In this document: positions 1 to 6,010 of the stretch, in pieces
Layout of the letters: each line of letters begins with the position of its first letter
How positions within the stretch are numbered: position 1 is the first letter of the stretch
Assembly: GCA_963591565.1 (NCBI GenBank)
Contig: CAVAUD010000067.1
Span: forward strand, 1-11,556
Origin: Paratractidigestivibacter sp963591565
Lineage (GTDB): Bacteria; Actinomycetota; Coriobacteriia; Coriobacteriales; Atopobiaceae
Length of the DNA: 11,556 bases
Reading direction: 5' to 3'
Notes under the pieces: generated by a model
Database searches by the model: none
Told to the model about the DNA's origin: nothing
Seen by the model: the letters and a program-made list of their open reading frames with translations, nothing else
Program-made: the position numbers and the translations under genes

Positions 1-413
1 TCGAAGTCGAACTCGCGCGGGGTGCCCCAGCGGCGCACCTCGGGGTTGTCGGAGTCGTCCTTGCCGTAGGGCACGTCCTCGTGCGGGATATTGGGGATGG
101 CGGCCACCAGGTCGAAGAGCTCCTTCTCGACCTGGCCGCGCTTCTCGTCAAGCTCGGAGATGCGCTCTTTGTTGGCCGCGACCTGGGCCTTTGCGGCCTC
201 GGCCTCGTCCTTCTTGCCCTCACGCATGAGCTCGCCGATCTTCTTGGACTCGGCGTTGCGGGCGGCCTGCAAAGACTCGACCTCGGCGATGACGGAGCGG
301 CGCTCCTCGTCCAGCTCAAAGAACTTCTCGCGGTCCCAGTGGGCGTTTTGCCTGGACTCGCAGGCCTTGTCCACGGCGTCCGGGTTCTCGCGAACAAACT
401 TGATGTCGAGCAT
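1..413 (-). CDS. serS: Seryl-tRNA synthetase, N-terminal part (cut by window edge)
   Basis: Class II seryl-tRNA synthetase, which charges tRNA-Ser with serine in the cytosol. Only the first 137 codons are present; the gene continues beyond base 1. The protein begins MLDIKFVRENPDAV, the typical SerRS opening, and residues about 28-105 form the long charged helical hairpin (coiled coil) that grips the tRNA-Ser variable arm. The segment AAIPNIPHEDVP follows, with a WGTPREFDF-type stretch that leads into the catalytic domain, which lies outside the window. The ATG at 413-411 is chosen because a GAGGAG Shine-Dalgarno sequence lies 5 nt upstream on the minus strand. The gene diverges from the small membrane-protein gene at 522. 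There is no room for a T-box leader in the short upstream gap. Confidence 0.97.
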   Translation of the reverse strand, partial: MLDIKFVRENPDAVDKACESRQNAHWDREKFFELDEERRSVIAEVESLQAARNAESKKIGELMREGKKDEAEAAKAQVAANKERISELDEKRGQVEKELFDLVAAIPNIPHEDVPYGKDDSDNPEVRRWGTPREFDF

Positions 414-476
414 CTGAACTCCTCAATTCCTAGCATCAATCGAGCGCACAACGCGTGCGCGATACAGCAATGCTCC

Positions 477-488
477 AAGTATATACTT
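477..488. promoter_or_regulatory. Palindromic -10 candidate between serS and the small membrane gene
   Basis: The 12-bp perfect palindrome AAGTATATACTT lies in the divergent gap. On the plus strand it contains TATACT at 482-487, five of six matches to the sigma-70-type -10 box. Because it is palindromic it offers the same hexamer on the minus strand, so it could serve either gene. No good -35 box was found at 16-18 bp for either direction, so the call rests on the -10 and on position. Confidence 0.4.
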
Positions 489-521
489 ATGGGTGCTCAA
501 CCCGTCCTTGAAAGGATAAAC

Positions 522-719
522 ATGCAGGCTATCTCTGACGCAATCGCGTGGCTCTTTGGCGACAAGACCGGGGTCATCGTGCTGGTTATCGGCGGAATCC
601 TCCTTTGCCTGGTCATCGCCATGGTCATGGAGCGCAAGACCAAGCAGACCTACTTCAACCACGAGAAGTCCAAGGACGACTGGTCTCTCTTCGACGATGA
701 TGACGAGGACGAAGAGTAG
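522..719 (+). CDS. Small single-pass membrane protein with acidic C-terminus (unknown function)
   Basis: A 65-residue protein that I do not recognise as a named family. Residues 1-16 form a short N-terminal segment, residues about 17-36 are one strongly hydrophobic helix (VIVLVIGGILLCLVIAMVM), then a basic patch (ERKTKQ) suggests an N-out/C-in topology. The tail ends in a run of Asp/Glu (DDDDEDEE). The ATG at 522 is chosen because AAAGGA lies about 6 nt upstream. An in-frame ATG at 489 is possible but would overlap the likely -10 box and has no ribosome binding site. A strong terminator begins 26 nt after the stop, which supports a real single-gene transcript. It may be an accessory or scaffold peptide at the membrane; that is inference. 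Confidence 0.75.
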   Translation: MQAISDAIAWLFGDKTGVIVLVIGGILLCLVIAMVMERKTKQTYFNHEKSKDDWSLFDDDDEDEE

Positions 720-744
720 CCCGTCTGCCAGCACAAACGCGATA

Positions 745-784
745 AAGCGGCGAGAAGAACCCGGTGTCTTCTCGCCGCTTTTTT
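745..784 (+). terminator. Rho-independent terminator of the small membrane gene
   Basis: A 14-bp perfect stem (745-758 with 767-780), an 8-nt loop, and a run of six T at 779-784. It ends the transcript of the 65-residue protein gene. On the minus strand the same stem has only a weak T tract. Confidence 0.9.
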
Positions 785-808
785 GTGCGCCGGTGGGGCA
801 GGCAACGG

Positions 809-836
809 GCCGCGGGGCCGTACCGCGCCCCGCGGC
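809..836. repeat. GC-rich hairpin without T tract
   Basis: Perfect 10-bp inverted repeat GCCGCGGGGC (809-818) and GCCCCGCGGC (827-836) with an 8-nt spacer. It lies between two terminators that face each other. It has no T run on either strand, so it is not a standard terminator. It may be a REP-like extragenic palindrome, or simply a backup pause hairpin. Confidence 0.5.
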
Positions 837-852
837 ATGCCCCGAGATAGCA

Positions 853-882
853 AAGGACCCCCGGCCGAAGCCGAGGGTCCTT
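853..882 (-). terminator. Terminator of tRNA-Leu
   Basis: On the minus strand a 13-bp stem (one T-G wobble) with a TTCG tetraloop begins 10 nt after the CCA end of tRNA-Leu and ends in CCTTT. The T tract is short, but the stem is very stable and the position fits. Confidence 0.8.
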
Positions 883-891
883 AAGGTTCAA

Positions 892-979
892 TGGTGCGGG
901 CGAAAGGACTTGAACCTTCACGGGAGTAAATCCCACTAGCACCTGAAGCTAGCGCGTCTGCCAATTCCGCCACGCCCGC
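892..979 (-). tRNA. tRNA-Leu(CAG)
   Basis: An 88-nt tRNA with CCA encoded. The acceptor stem is GCGGGCG paired with CGCCCGC. The anticodon arm is CTAGC-TTCAGGT-GCTAG with anticodon CAG, reading CUG, the main Leu codon of this GC-rich genome. The long variable arm (TGGGATTTACTCCCG) is typical of Leu tRNAs, and the T loop is GGTTCAAGTCC. It stands alone, with its own promoter and terminator. Confidence 0.97.
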
Positions 980-989
980 GTGCTGGTCT

Positions 990-1018
990 ATGTTAACTCA
1001 ACCTCGCCCGCAAACCAA
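990..1018 (-). promoter_or_regulatory. Probable promoter of tRNA-Leu
   Basis: On the minus strand a -35-like TTGGTT (1018-1013), a 17-bp spacer and a -10-like TAACAT (995-990) place the start near 983, about 4 nt ahead of the tRNA 5' end. Confidence 0.6.
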
Positions 1019-1044
1019 GAACTTTTTTAGAAACTGGCAAATTC

Positions 1045-1080
1045 GCTGGTCGCGGCGCTGGTCGCGGCGCCGGTCGCGGG
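1045..1080. repeat. Three tandem 12-bp repeats upstream of the kinase operon
   Basis: Units at 1045-1056 and 1057-1068 are identical (GCTGGTCGCGGC). The third at 1069-1080 differs at two positions (GCCGGTCGCGGG). They lie 38 bp upstream of the likely operon -10 box. The spacing of about one helical turn would suit side-by-side binding of a regulator; that is inference. Confidence 0.7.
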
Positions 1081-1081
1081 C

Positions 1082-1123
1082 GCGCACACGCCCCGTGCGC
1101 CGGGGCGCGCATCGGGGTAGAAT
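1082..1123 (+). promoter_or_regulatory. Probable operon promoter with overlapping hairpins
   Basis: TAGAAT at 1118-1123 is a good -10 candidate and lies 60 nt ahead of the first operon gene. No recognisable -35 box is present 17 bp upstream (GTGCGC), so activation by a bound protein or an alternative sigma factor is possible. Just upstream, two mutually exclusive short palindromes overlap: GCGCAC/GTGCGC (1082-1087 with 1095-1100) and CGCCCC/GGGGCG (1089-1094 with 1102-1107). Confidence 0.45.
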
Positions 1124-1183
1124 ATCCCAATCACGGCCTACCAACATCCAAGACCCGCAGCTAAAACACCCCAAGGAGCCGCC

Positions 1184-2989
1184 GTGGACCCGCGCCACAA
1201 CAATCAACCCACAGCCGAGAACCCCCTGTTCCAGCCCTCGCAGACCTGGCCGCAGACCAGCGCCGGCGCCACCCAGGCCACCGACGAGATCCTCTTGGGC
1301 CGCTACCGCGTGCTGGCCCGCCGGGGCACAGGCGGCTTTGGCTCGGTCTGCACCTGCTGGGACACCACGCTGCAGCGTCGCGTCGCCATCAAGCGCATCC
1401 CCCTTGTGGCGGCCGATGGCGACGGCATCCAGGCCTCGACCATGGACGACGCCCTGGGAGAGGCCCGCACGGCGTGTCTTCTCAACGACCCAAACATCGT
1501 GACCGTCCACGACTTCCAGATGGACGGCACCTATGCCTACCTGGTCATGGAGTACATCGACGGCCTCAACCTGGCCGAGCTCCTCTCGCGCGTGGAGGAC
1601 GGCGTCTTGACCCACGAGGAGTGCTGCCACGTGCTGACCTCGTGCGCCCACGCCCTCACCTACGCCCACCAGCACGGCGTCCTTCACCTGGACGTCAAGC
1701 CCACCAACATCATGATCAACCGAGAAGGGACCGTGAAGCTCACGGACTTTGGCATGGCGACCTTGGCCTCGGCCACCGGCTACGCGGGCGCGCGCGGCGG
1801 GACCGTGGGCTACATGCCGCCCGAGCAGATCGAGGGCATGCTGGTCGACGAGCGCGCCGACGTCTTCTCGCTGGCCGTCGTGGTCTGGCAGGCCCTGACC
1901 GGCAGCGACCCGTTTGCCGCGGACTCGGCCGCCGCCTCGCTCGAGGCCATCTACCGCGGGCCGCGCAAAACCCTGACCGAGATCGACCCTGAGCTCGACT
2001 TCTACGCCGAGGACGCGCTGCTGCGCGCCCTGGCCCCGGGCGCCAGCGGCCGCACCCCCTCGGCCGAGGAGCTGGCCTGCGAGCTGGCCCCTTCGCTTGG
2101 CGACGCCTCGGCGGGCGCCGCGTCCCTGCGCGAGCTTCTCGACCAGTCAAAAGACGATGAGGCCGAGAAGGACCTGAGCTGGGAAGACAAGCACATCCCC
2201 TTGCGCGTCAAGCTCCCCTGGCTGTGGCCGGCCGTCGAGCGCACCCTGCCGGCGCTGCTCACCCTTGCCTGCGTCCTTGCCGCCGCGCCGTCGATCCCGG
2301 CGGCCCAGACGGCGCCGATGCTGCTCGTCGCCGTGGGCGTCTACGCCGCGACGGCCGTCTGGCCGCCCGTCGGCTCCTTGCTCGCCGTGCTCTCGGCGTC
2401 GGTCGCCCTGGCCTGCGCGCACCCCACGAACCTCGCGTTTCCGCTGGCAGCGGGCATAGCCGTCGCCGGCTGCCTGTGGTGGGCCTACATCGGGCGCCGC
2501 GACCGCCTGGCCACCGCGGCGCTGCTTCTCCCCTGCTGCCTGGGCCGGCCCGTCGCGGGCGCCCAGATGGCCGGCTTTGCCCTCGACCCGTTGGAGGCCG
2601 CCGTCACCGGGGCCGCCGGGGCCCTTCTCGGCTTGGTCTTTCGCGCGGGCGCAGCCTGCGACTTTGCCGCGACACCTGTTGCCAATCAGCTGGCGACCAC
2701 GCTCACCCAACCCGCGACCTGGGTGCTGGTGGCGGGCTCTGCGGCCGCGGCGCTGGCCTCGTGCCTGGTGGCCATGCGCGGCTCTGTCCGCGCGGGAATC
2801 GCAGGTCAGGGACTTGGCTTGGCCGTTCTTCTCGCCTTTGAGGTTTTCGCAGCTAGAGTGGAGAATGGCGGGTTTTCGTTCGCCTCGATTTGGGTCGATT
2901 GCCTATATGCGGTACTCTTGTTTGTTGTTTTGTGTCTTATGACTGTCCTGAGAGGCCCGCTCTTCGAGAGCCAGGAAGGCGAGGAATAA
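1184..2989 (+). CDS. Ser/Thr protein kinase with polytopic C-terminal membrane domain
   Basis: A 601-residue Hanks-type kinase. The GTG start follows AAGGAG (1173-1178) by 5 nt. Kinase domain at about 38-305: glycine loop GTGGFG 48-53, VAIK lysine K70, likely helix-C E93, catalytic loop HLDVKPTN with D170 and N175, DFG 188-190, and PPE 212-214. The catalytic residues are intact, but the usual HRD arginine is Leu (HLD), a non-RD kinase. After a linker (about 306-353), residues 355-592 hold eight or nine hydrophobic helices and no PASTA domain. The final 30-40 codons are unusually T-rich. The stop abuts the fhaA-like start (TAA then ATG), so the two are co-translated. It heads the operon, whereas mycobacterial pknA sits near the end next to pknB. 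It may be the functional stand-in for PknA; orthology is not shown. Confidence 0.93.
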   Translation: MDPRHNNQPTAENPLFQPSQTWPQTSAGATQATDEILLGRYRVLARRGTGGFGSVCTCWDTTLQRRVAIKRIPLVAADGDGIQASTMDDALGEARTACLLNDPNIVTVHDFQMDGTYAYLVMEYIDGLNLAELLSRVEDGVLTHEECCHVLTSCAHALTYAHQHGVLHLDVKPTNIMINREGTVKLTDFGMATLASATGYAGARGGTVGYMPPEQIEGMLVDERADVFSLAVVVWQALTGSDPFAADSAAASLEAIYRGPRKTLTEIDPELDFYAEDALLRALAPGASGRTPSAEELACELAPSLGDASAGAASLRELLDQSKDDEAEKDLSWEDKHIPLRVKLPWLWPAVERTLPALLTLACVLAAAPSIPAAQTAPMLLVAVGVYAATAVWPPVGSLLAVLSASVALACAHPTNLAFPLAAGIAVAGCLWWAYIGRRDRLATAALLLPCCLGRPVAGAQMAGFALDPLEAAVTGAAGALLGLVFRAGAACDFAATPVANQLATTLTQPATWVLVAGSAAAALASCLVAMRGSVRAGIAGQGLGLAVLLAFEVFAARVENGGFSFASIWVDCLYAVLLFVVLCLMTVLRGPLFESQEGEE

Positions 2990-4273
2990 ATGAGTTTCCT
3001 TAACGAGTTTGAAGGTAGGATCGGTTCGGTCTTTGGGGCCGCCCCGCAAGGCTACACCGAGCCCTTCTCCTTTAAGAAGCTGGCCAAGAAGGCCGCCAAG
3101 GAGATGGAGCGCGAGACCTACGAGATCGACGGCCGCGACACCGCGCCGGCGCTCTACACCATCCTGGTCTCCTCGTCCGACGACTCGCTGATGCGCCCGC
3201 TCTACGCCCAGATCACCAAGGAGACCTCGGCGTTTGTGCAGGCAGAGGCCAAGAAGAAGGGCTATGTCTTTGTCGGCAAGCCCCTCGTGCGCTTTATGGT
3301 CGACCCCACGCTGCGCTCCGGCAAATTCGCGGTTTTTGCCGAGAACATCGATTCCTTCACCCTGACGCGCCTTCGCGAGGAGGAGCAGGCCTTCCTGGGC
3401 GGCAACTCCGTGGCGGGCGGCGCGGCGGCGCGCGTGGCCAGGCAGCAGGCCAGCCAGGGCAACGCCGCCGGCGCGGGCCAGGCCGGCTTCCAGCAGAACT
3501 CCATGCCGAGCCCCATGCCCCTGGGCCAAGAGGGCCTCGACATCATCCCCAACGACTACTATGACCAGCCCGAGCCGGTTGCCGCCGCAGGCGAGTCGAC
3601 CCCGATGCCCGTGGCGCCCGCGCCGCTGGTCTCTGCGGCCGCGGCCCCCTCGGCCATCCCCATGCCCGTGACGCAGCGCAGGAACGTGCCGCTGGTGGAC
3701 TCCGCCAGCGCCCAGGCCGCCGCCCCGGCGTACAACCAGCAGCAGGCCCCCGTGTATTCGCAGGCAGATGACCTGTTTGCCCCCGCCGGCATCGAGAGCC
3801 GCGCGGCTGGCGCGGGCGTTGCCGCGGCNNNNNNNNNNNNNNNNNNNGCAGCCGGCGCGGGCTTCGCTGCCGCAGGTGCCGGGGCCGTCGCAGGTGCCGG
3901 CGTTGCCGCCGCGCAGCACCAGGCCAACCGCGCCGTGGCCCCCACCCCCTACGCCCAGCCCGTCACCCCGCAGGCCCCGGCCATCCCGACCTGCCTTCTC
4001 ATCGACCGCCAGACCGGCCGCACCTTCACCGGCCAGGCGCCCACGACCGTCATCGGCCGCGAGCGCAGCCAGGCCGGCATCGTCCTTCGCGACCCCAACG
4101 TCTCGCGCCGCCACGCCGAGCTTCACTACGACGGCTCCAGCTGGCACATCATCGACCTCAACTCGACCAACGGCACCCTGGTAAACGACGTGGACGTCGA
4201 CCAGGTGACCCTGCGCGACGGCGACCTTATCACCGTCGGCCTGGTCAACCTTGAATTCAGAGAGAACCGCTAA
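2990..4273 (+). CDS. fhaA: FhaA-like protein: DUF3662 domain plus C-terminal FHA domain
   Basis: A 427-residue cytosolic phosphothreonine reader. Residues 1 to about 130 match the FhaA N-terminal domain (DUF3662), starting MSFLNEFEGRIGSVFG. Residues about 135-330 are a low-complexity Ala/Pro/Gln/Gly linker. The FHA domain spans about 334-427, with IGRERS (355-360), SRRHAEL from S372 and NSTNGT (391-396), so the phosphopeptide-binding Arg, Ser, His and Asn are present. In mycobacteria FhaA binds the phosphorylated MviN/FhaA pathway at poles and septum. GAGGA lies 4 nt before the ATG. The stop overlaps the next start by one base (TAATG). A 19-N gap (3829-3847) interrupts an AAGAG-type repeat in the linker; the frame is kept, but the true length there is unknown. 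Confidence 0.93.
   Translation: MSFLNEFEGRIGSVFGAAPQGYTEPFSFKKLAKKAAKEMERETYEIDGRDTAPALYTILVSSSDDSLMRPLYAQITKETSAFVQAEAKKKGYVFVGKPLVRFMVDPTLRSGKFAVFAENIDSFTLTRLREEEQAFLGGNSVAGGAAARVARQQASQGNAAGAGQAGFQQNSMPSPMPLGQEGLDIIPNDYYDQPEPVAAAGESTPMPVAPAPLVSAAAAPSAIPMPVTQRRNVPLVDSASAQAAAPAYNQQQAPVYSQADDLFAPAGIESRAAGAGVAAXXXXXXXAAGAGFAAAGAGAVAGAGVAAAQHQANRAVAPTPYAQPVTPQAPAIPTCLLIDRQTGRTFTGQAPTTVIGRERSQAGIVLRDPNVSRRHAELHYDGSSWHIIDLNSTNGTLVNDVDVDQVTLRDGDLITVGLVNLEFRENR
3829..3847. other. Assembly gap of 19 N inside the fhaA-like gene
   Basis: Nineteen undetermined bases lie in an Ala/Gly repeat. The first N completes a GCN alanine codon and the remaining 18 equal six codons, so the frame continues. The repetitive, GC-rich flanks probably caused the gap, and the number of N may be an estimate. 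Confidence 0.99.
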
Positions 4274-4686
4274 TGATTGACCTGGTCCTGTTCATCGGGC
4301 GCGTCCTTCTCGTGGTCGTGCTCTACCTGTTCCTCTTTGCGGTGATGCGCACCGGCGTGGGCCTGGTAAAGGGCCAGCGCCGCGACTCCGCCATTTGGGC
4401 AGTGGACGTCGAGAAGGGCACGCGCTCGCTGCGCGGCCTGCACGTCGACATCCTGGGACCAGTCGTCATCGGTCGCTCCCCCTCTTCTGACATCGTCGTG
4501 GACGAGCCGTACGTCTCGTCCACCCACGCCCGCTTCACCCTGCAGGGGCCCGCGCTGGTCCTCGAGGACCTGGGCTCCACCAACGGAACGCTGGTCAACG
4601 GCCGTCCCATCGGCCAGGCCGTGACCCTGCGCGAGGGCGATGAGGTCCAGGTCGGCGACACCATCATGAAGGTGAGCCGCGGATGA
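4273..4686 (+). CDS. fhaB: FhaB-like membrane-anchored FHA protein
   Basis: A 137-residue protein with one N-terminal membrane helix (about 3-25) and an FHA domain (about 55-135) on the cytoplasmic side. FHA landmarks are IGRS (66-69), SSTH (82-85), GSTNGT (101-106) and VGD (127-129). This length and layout match FhaB (FipA) of the actinobacterial kinase operon, which couples kinase signals to cell division proteins. Its ATG overlaps the stop of the fhaA-like gene by one base, and its stop overlaps the next start (ATGA), so translation of the three genes is coupled. The helix-then-FHA order and the position make the assignment firm; its binding partners here are unknown. Confidence 0.93.
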   Translation: MIDLVLFIGRVLLVVVLYLFLFAVMRTGVGLVKGQRRDSAIWAVDVEKGTRSLRGLHVDILGPVVIGRSPSSDIVVDEPYVSSTHARFTLQGPALVLEDLGSTNGTLVNGRPIGQAVTLREGDEVQVGDTIMKVSRG

Positions 4687-6008
4687 GTCCGGACGACGTC
4701 CAGACAACGCCCGACGAGATGACCGACGAGGAGTTCGCGGCCGAGTTCGCCCCCGTCGATCCCGTCAACGCGCCGGGCCGCAATGAGATGCCGGTCGAGG
4801 GCCGCAAGGACTCCGACGTCGTGACCGGCGCAAATCAGTTCCTGTCATGGGGCTCCCGCTCTGACGTGGGCCTTGTTCGCGCCCACAACGAGGATTCCTT
4901 CCTGATGCGCGCCCCTGTCTTCGCCGTGTGCGACGGCATGGGCGGCCATGCCGCGGGCGAGGTGGCCTCGGCGATCGCCGTCGACACCATCGGCCGCTTG
5001 GCCCCCGGCGTCGCCGACGACGTCCTTCTCGGCGCGGCGGTAGAATCCGCCAACACCGCGGTCATCGAGGGCGCGCAGAAGGGCATCGGCAAGCCCGGCA
5101 TGGGCTGCACCGCCTCGTGCGTTTTGATCGAGAAGAACAAGATGGCCGTCGCCCACGTGGGCGATTCGCGCGTCTACCTGCTGCGACACGGCACGCTGGT
5201 GCGCGTGACGCACGACCACTCCTACGTCGAGGAGCTCGTGGACTCCGGCCAGATCACGGCCGACGAGGCCCGCGTCCACCCCTCGCGCTCCATCATCACC
5301 CGTGCGCTGGGCTCCGACCCGGACATGTACGCCGACCACTTCTCGCTGGACGTCTATCGCGGCGACCGCATCATCGTGTGCTCCGACGGTCTGTCGTCGA
5401 TGATTCCCGACAGCCAGATCGAGGCCGTGGCCGTCTCGGCGGCGACGCCCCAGCAGGCGGCCGACAACCTCACGGCGGCGGCCCTCACGGCCGGCGGCGC
5501 CGACAACGTGACCGTGCTGGTCATCGACGTGATCGACGACGGCATCGCCTCGGCCAACCGCAAGCGCCTGGCAAAGCACGCGGGCGTCGTCATGGGTATT
5601 CTCGCCGGCGTCGTGGTTCTCGCCGTGGCCTTTGGCATCTTCTTTGTCCGCGGCGAGTACTACCTGGCGCCCAACGGCGACACCGTGGGCATCTACCAGG
5701 GTATTCATGGCGACTTCCTGGGCATCAGCATGTCTTCTCTTGTCGAGGAGACGGCCGTGCGGGTCTCTGACCTGCCCGACGCCGTGCAAAACCAGCTGGC
5801 CGGCGGCATCCGCGTGGCCAGCGAGGACGCGGCGCGCGAGACCGTCGACGACTACCGCCAGCAGATCGACACCCAGAAGTACCAGGCCGGTCTTCTCGCC
5901 GAGGAAGCCTCCGCGGGCACGGCCGACGCCACGAACGCGGCCGATACCGCGACCACGACCGACACGACCGCAACGACCCAGTCCGGCGAGCAGAACGGAG
6001 GCGAGTAG
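4683..6008 (+). CDS. pstP: PP2C-family Ser/Thr protein phosphatase, membrane anchored (PstP-like)
   Basis: A 441-residue phosphatase that would reverse phosphorylation by the operon kinases. After a 50-residue acidic N-terminal extension, the PP2C domain (about 53-285) shows RAHNEDSF (66-73), CDGMGGHAAGE (83-93), VGDSRVYL (159-166), SDG with metal ligand D235, and GGADNVTV with metal ligand D274. A basic stretch (NRKRLAKH) precedes one membrane helix (about 300-322), leaving about 119 residues outside, with a Thr/Ala-rich tail from about 410. The domain order is that of mycobacterial PstP. The ATG overlaps the fhaB stop (ATGA) and the stop lies 2 nt before the next gene. The long N-terminal extension is more than the mycobacterial protein needs. 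Confidence 0.95.
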   Translation: MSPDDVQTTPDEMTDEEFAAEFAPVDPVNAPGRNEMPVEGRKDSDVVTGANQFLSWGSRSDVGLVRAHNEDSFLMRAPVFAVCDGMGGHAAGEVASAIAVDTIGRLAPGVADDVLLGAAVESANTAVIEGAQKGIGKPGMGCTASCVLIEKNKMAVAHVGDSRVYLLRHGTLVRVTHDHSYVEELVDSGQITADEARVHPSRSIITRALGSDPDMYADHFSLDVYRGDRIIVCSDGLSSMIPDSQIEAVAVSAATPQQAADNLTAAALTAGGADNVTVLVIDVIDDGIASANRKRLAKHAGVVMGILAGVVVLAVAFGIFFVRGEYYLAPNGDTVGIYQGIHGDFLGISMSSLVEETAVRVSDLPDAVQNQLAGGIRVASEDAARETVDDYRQQIDTQKYQAGLLAEEASAGTADATNAADTATTTDTTATTQSGEQNGGE

Positions 6009-6010
6009 GC

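Noticed and set aside
81..521. Long N-terminal extension of the small membrane protein in the same frame
   Set aside because: It is the antisense of serS plus the promoter gap, with no ribosome binding site; the start at 522 has one.
414..521. Possible T-box leader ahead of serS
   Set aside because: The divergent gap is only about 108 bp and shows no specifier stem, T-box sequence or terminator.
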